Source of the DNA: Bacteroidales bacterium
GTDB lineage: Bacteria > Bacteroidota > Bacteroidia > Bacteroidales > ML635J-15
NCBI GenBank assembly: GCA_028701945.1
Contig: JAQVPT010000058.1
Coordinates: 1-14,431 of the forward strand
Length of the DNA stretch: 14,431 nt
Direction of reading: 5' to 3'
Shown: positions 14,429 through 14,431 of the stretch, piece after piece
How the letters are laid out: the number at the start of each line of letters is the position of its first letter
Position numbering within the stretch: the stretch's first letter is position 1
The notes under the pieces: generated by a model
What the model was told of the DNA's origin: nothing
Database searches by the model: none
The model's input: the letters and a program-made list of their open reading frames with translations, nothing else
Translations under genes and position numbers: made by a program

Positions 14429-14431
14429 CCT

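Overview
The window reads as chromosomal DNA from an AT-rich member of the Bacteroidota. The evidence is three separate C-terminal type IX secretion (T9SS type A) sorting domains (two in intact genes, one in a remnant), upstream TTTG...TAnnTTTG boxes typical of Bacteroidota promoters, A-rich leaders instead of Shine-Dalgarno sites, and a Bacteroidota-style EF-G paralogue. No rRNA, tRNA, CRISPR array or complete insertion sequence was seen.

Layout. 53-1927 (+) encodes an ABC-F ATPase of the Uup type. 1995-2555 (-) encodes a REP-associated tyrosine transposase (RAYT), transcribed just behind 2569-4515 (-), a 648-residue T9SS cargo protein. 4568-4714 (-) is an orphan tail of another T9SS cargo. 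4963-7012 (+) is a cassette of three exported proteins: one with a TonB-C-like fold, then two tandem paralogues of a cysteine-containing family I cannot name. 7121-8683 (+) is a second T9SS cargo protein with its own good promoter. 8759-9217 (-) is a Fur-family repressor, divergent from an MscS-type channel at 9417-10478 (+). 10654-12804 (+) is an EF-G paralogue with degenerate GTPase motifs and a clear terminator. 12940-13395 (+) is a small lipoprotein. The last kilobase has no intact gene: it holds scraps of reading frame, a small frameshifted gene on the minus strand (13855-14084), a strong hairpin, and helically phased direct repeats running to the window edge.

The most unusual part is 1960-2780. 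The RAYT gene carries a nearly perfect 45-nt palindrome in frame inside its own coding sequence. A diverged 31-nt repeat occurs both at that palindrome and at the gene's 3' end. The neighbouring T9SS gene carries a different hairpin, in frame, inside its sorting domain. This resembles palindromic elements that colonise coding sequence, sitting next to a transposase whose family moves such hairpins. The second region of interest is the right end (13855-14431), which has the look of the edge of a mobile or decayed element.

Functionally most genes are independent transcription units. The likely co-transcribed sets are the 4963-7012 cassette and possibly the T9SS cargo plus RAYT pair. All assignments come from reading motifs; no database search was run.
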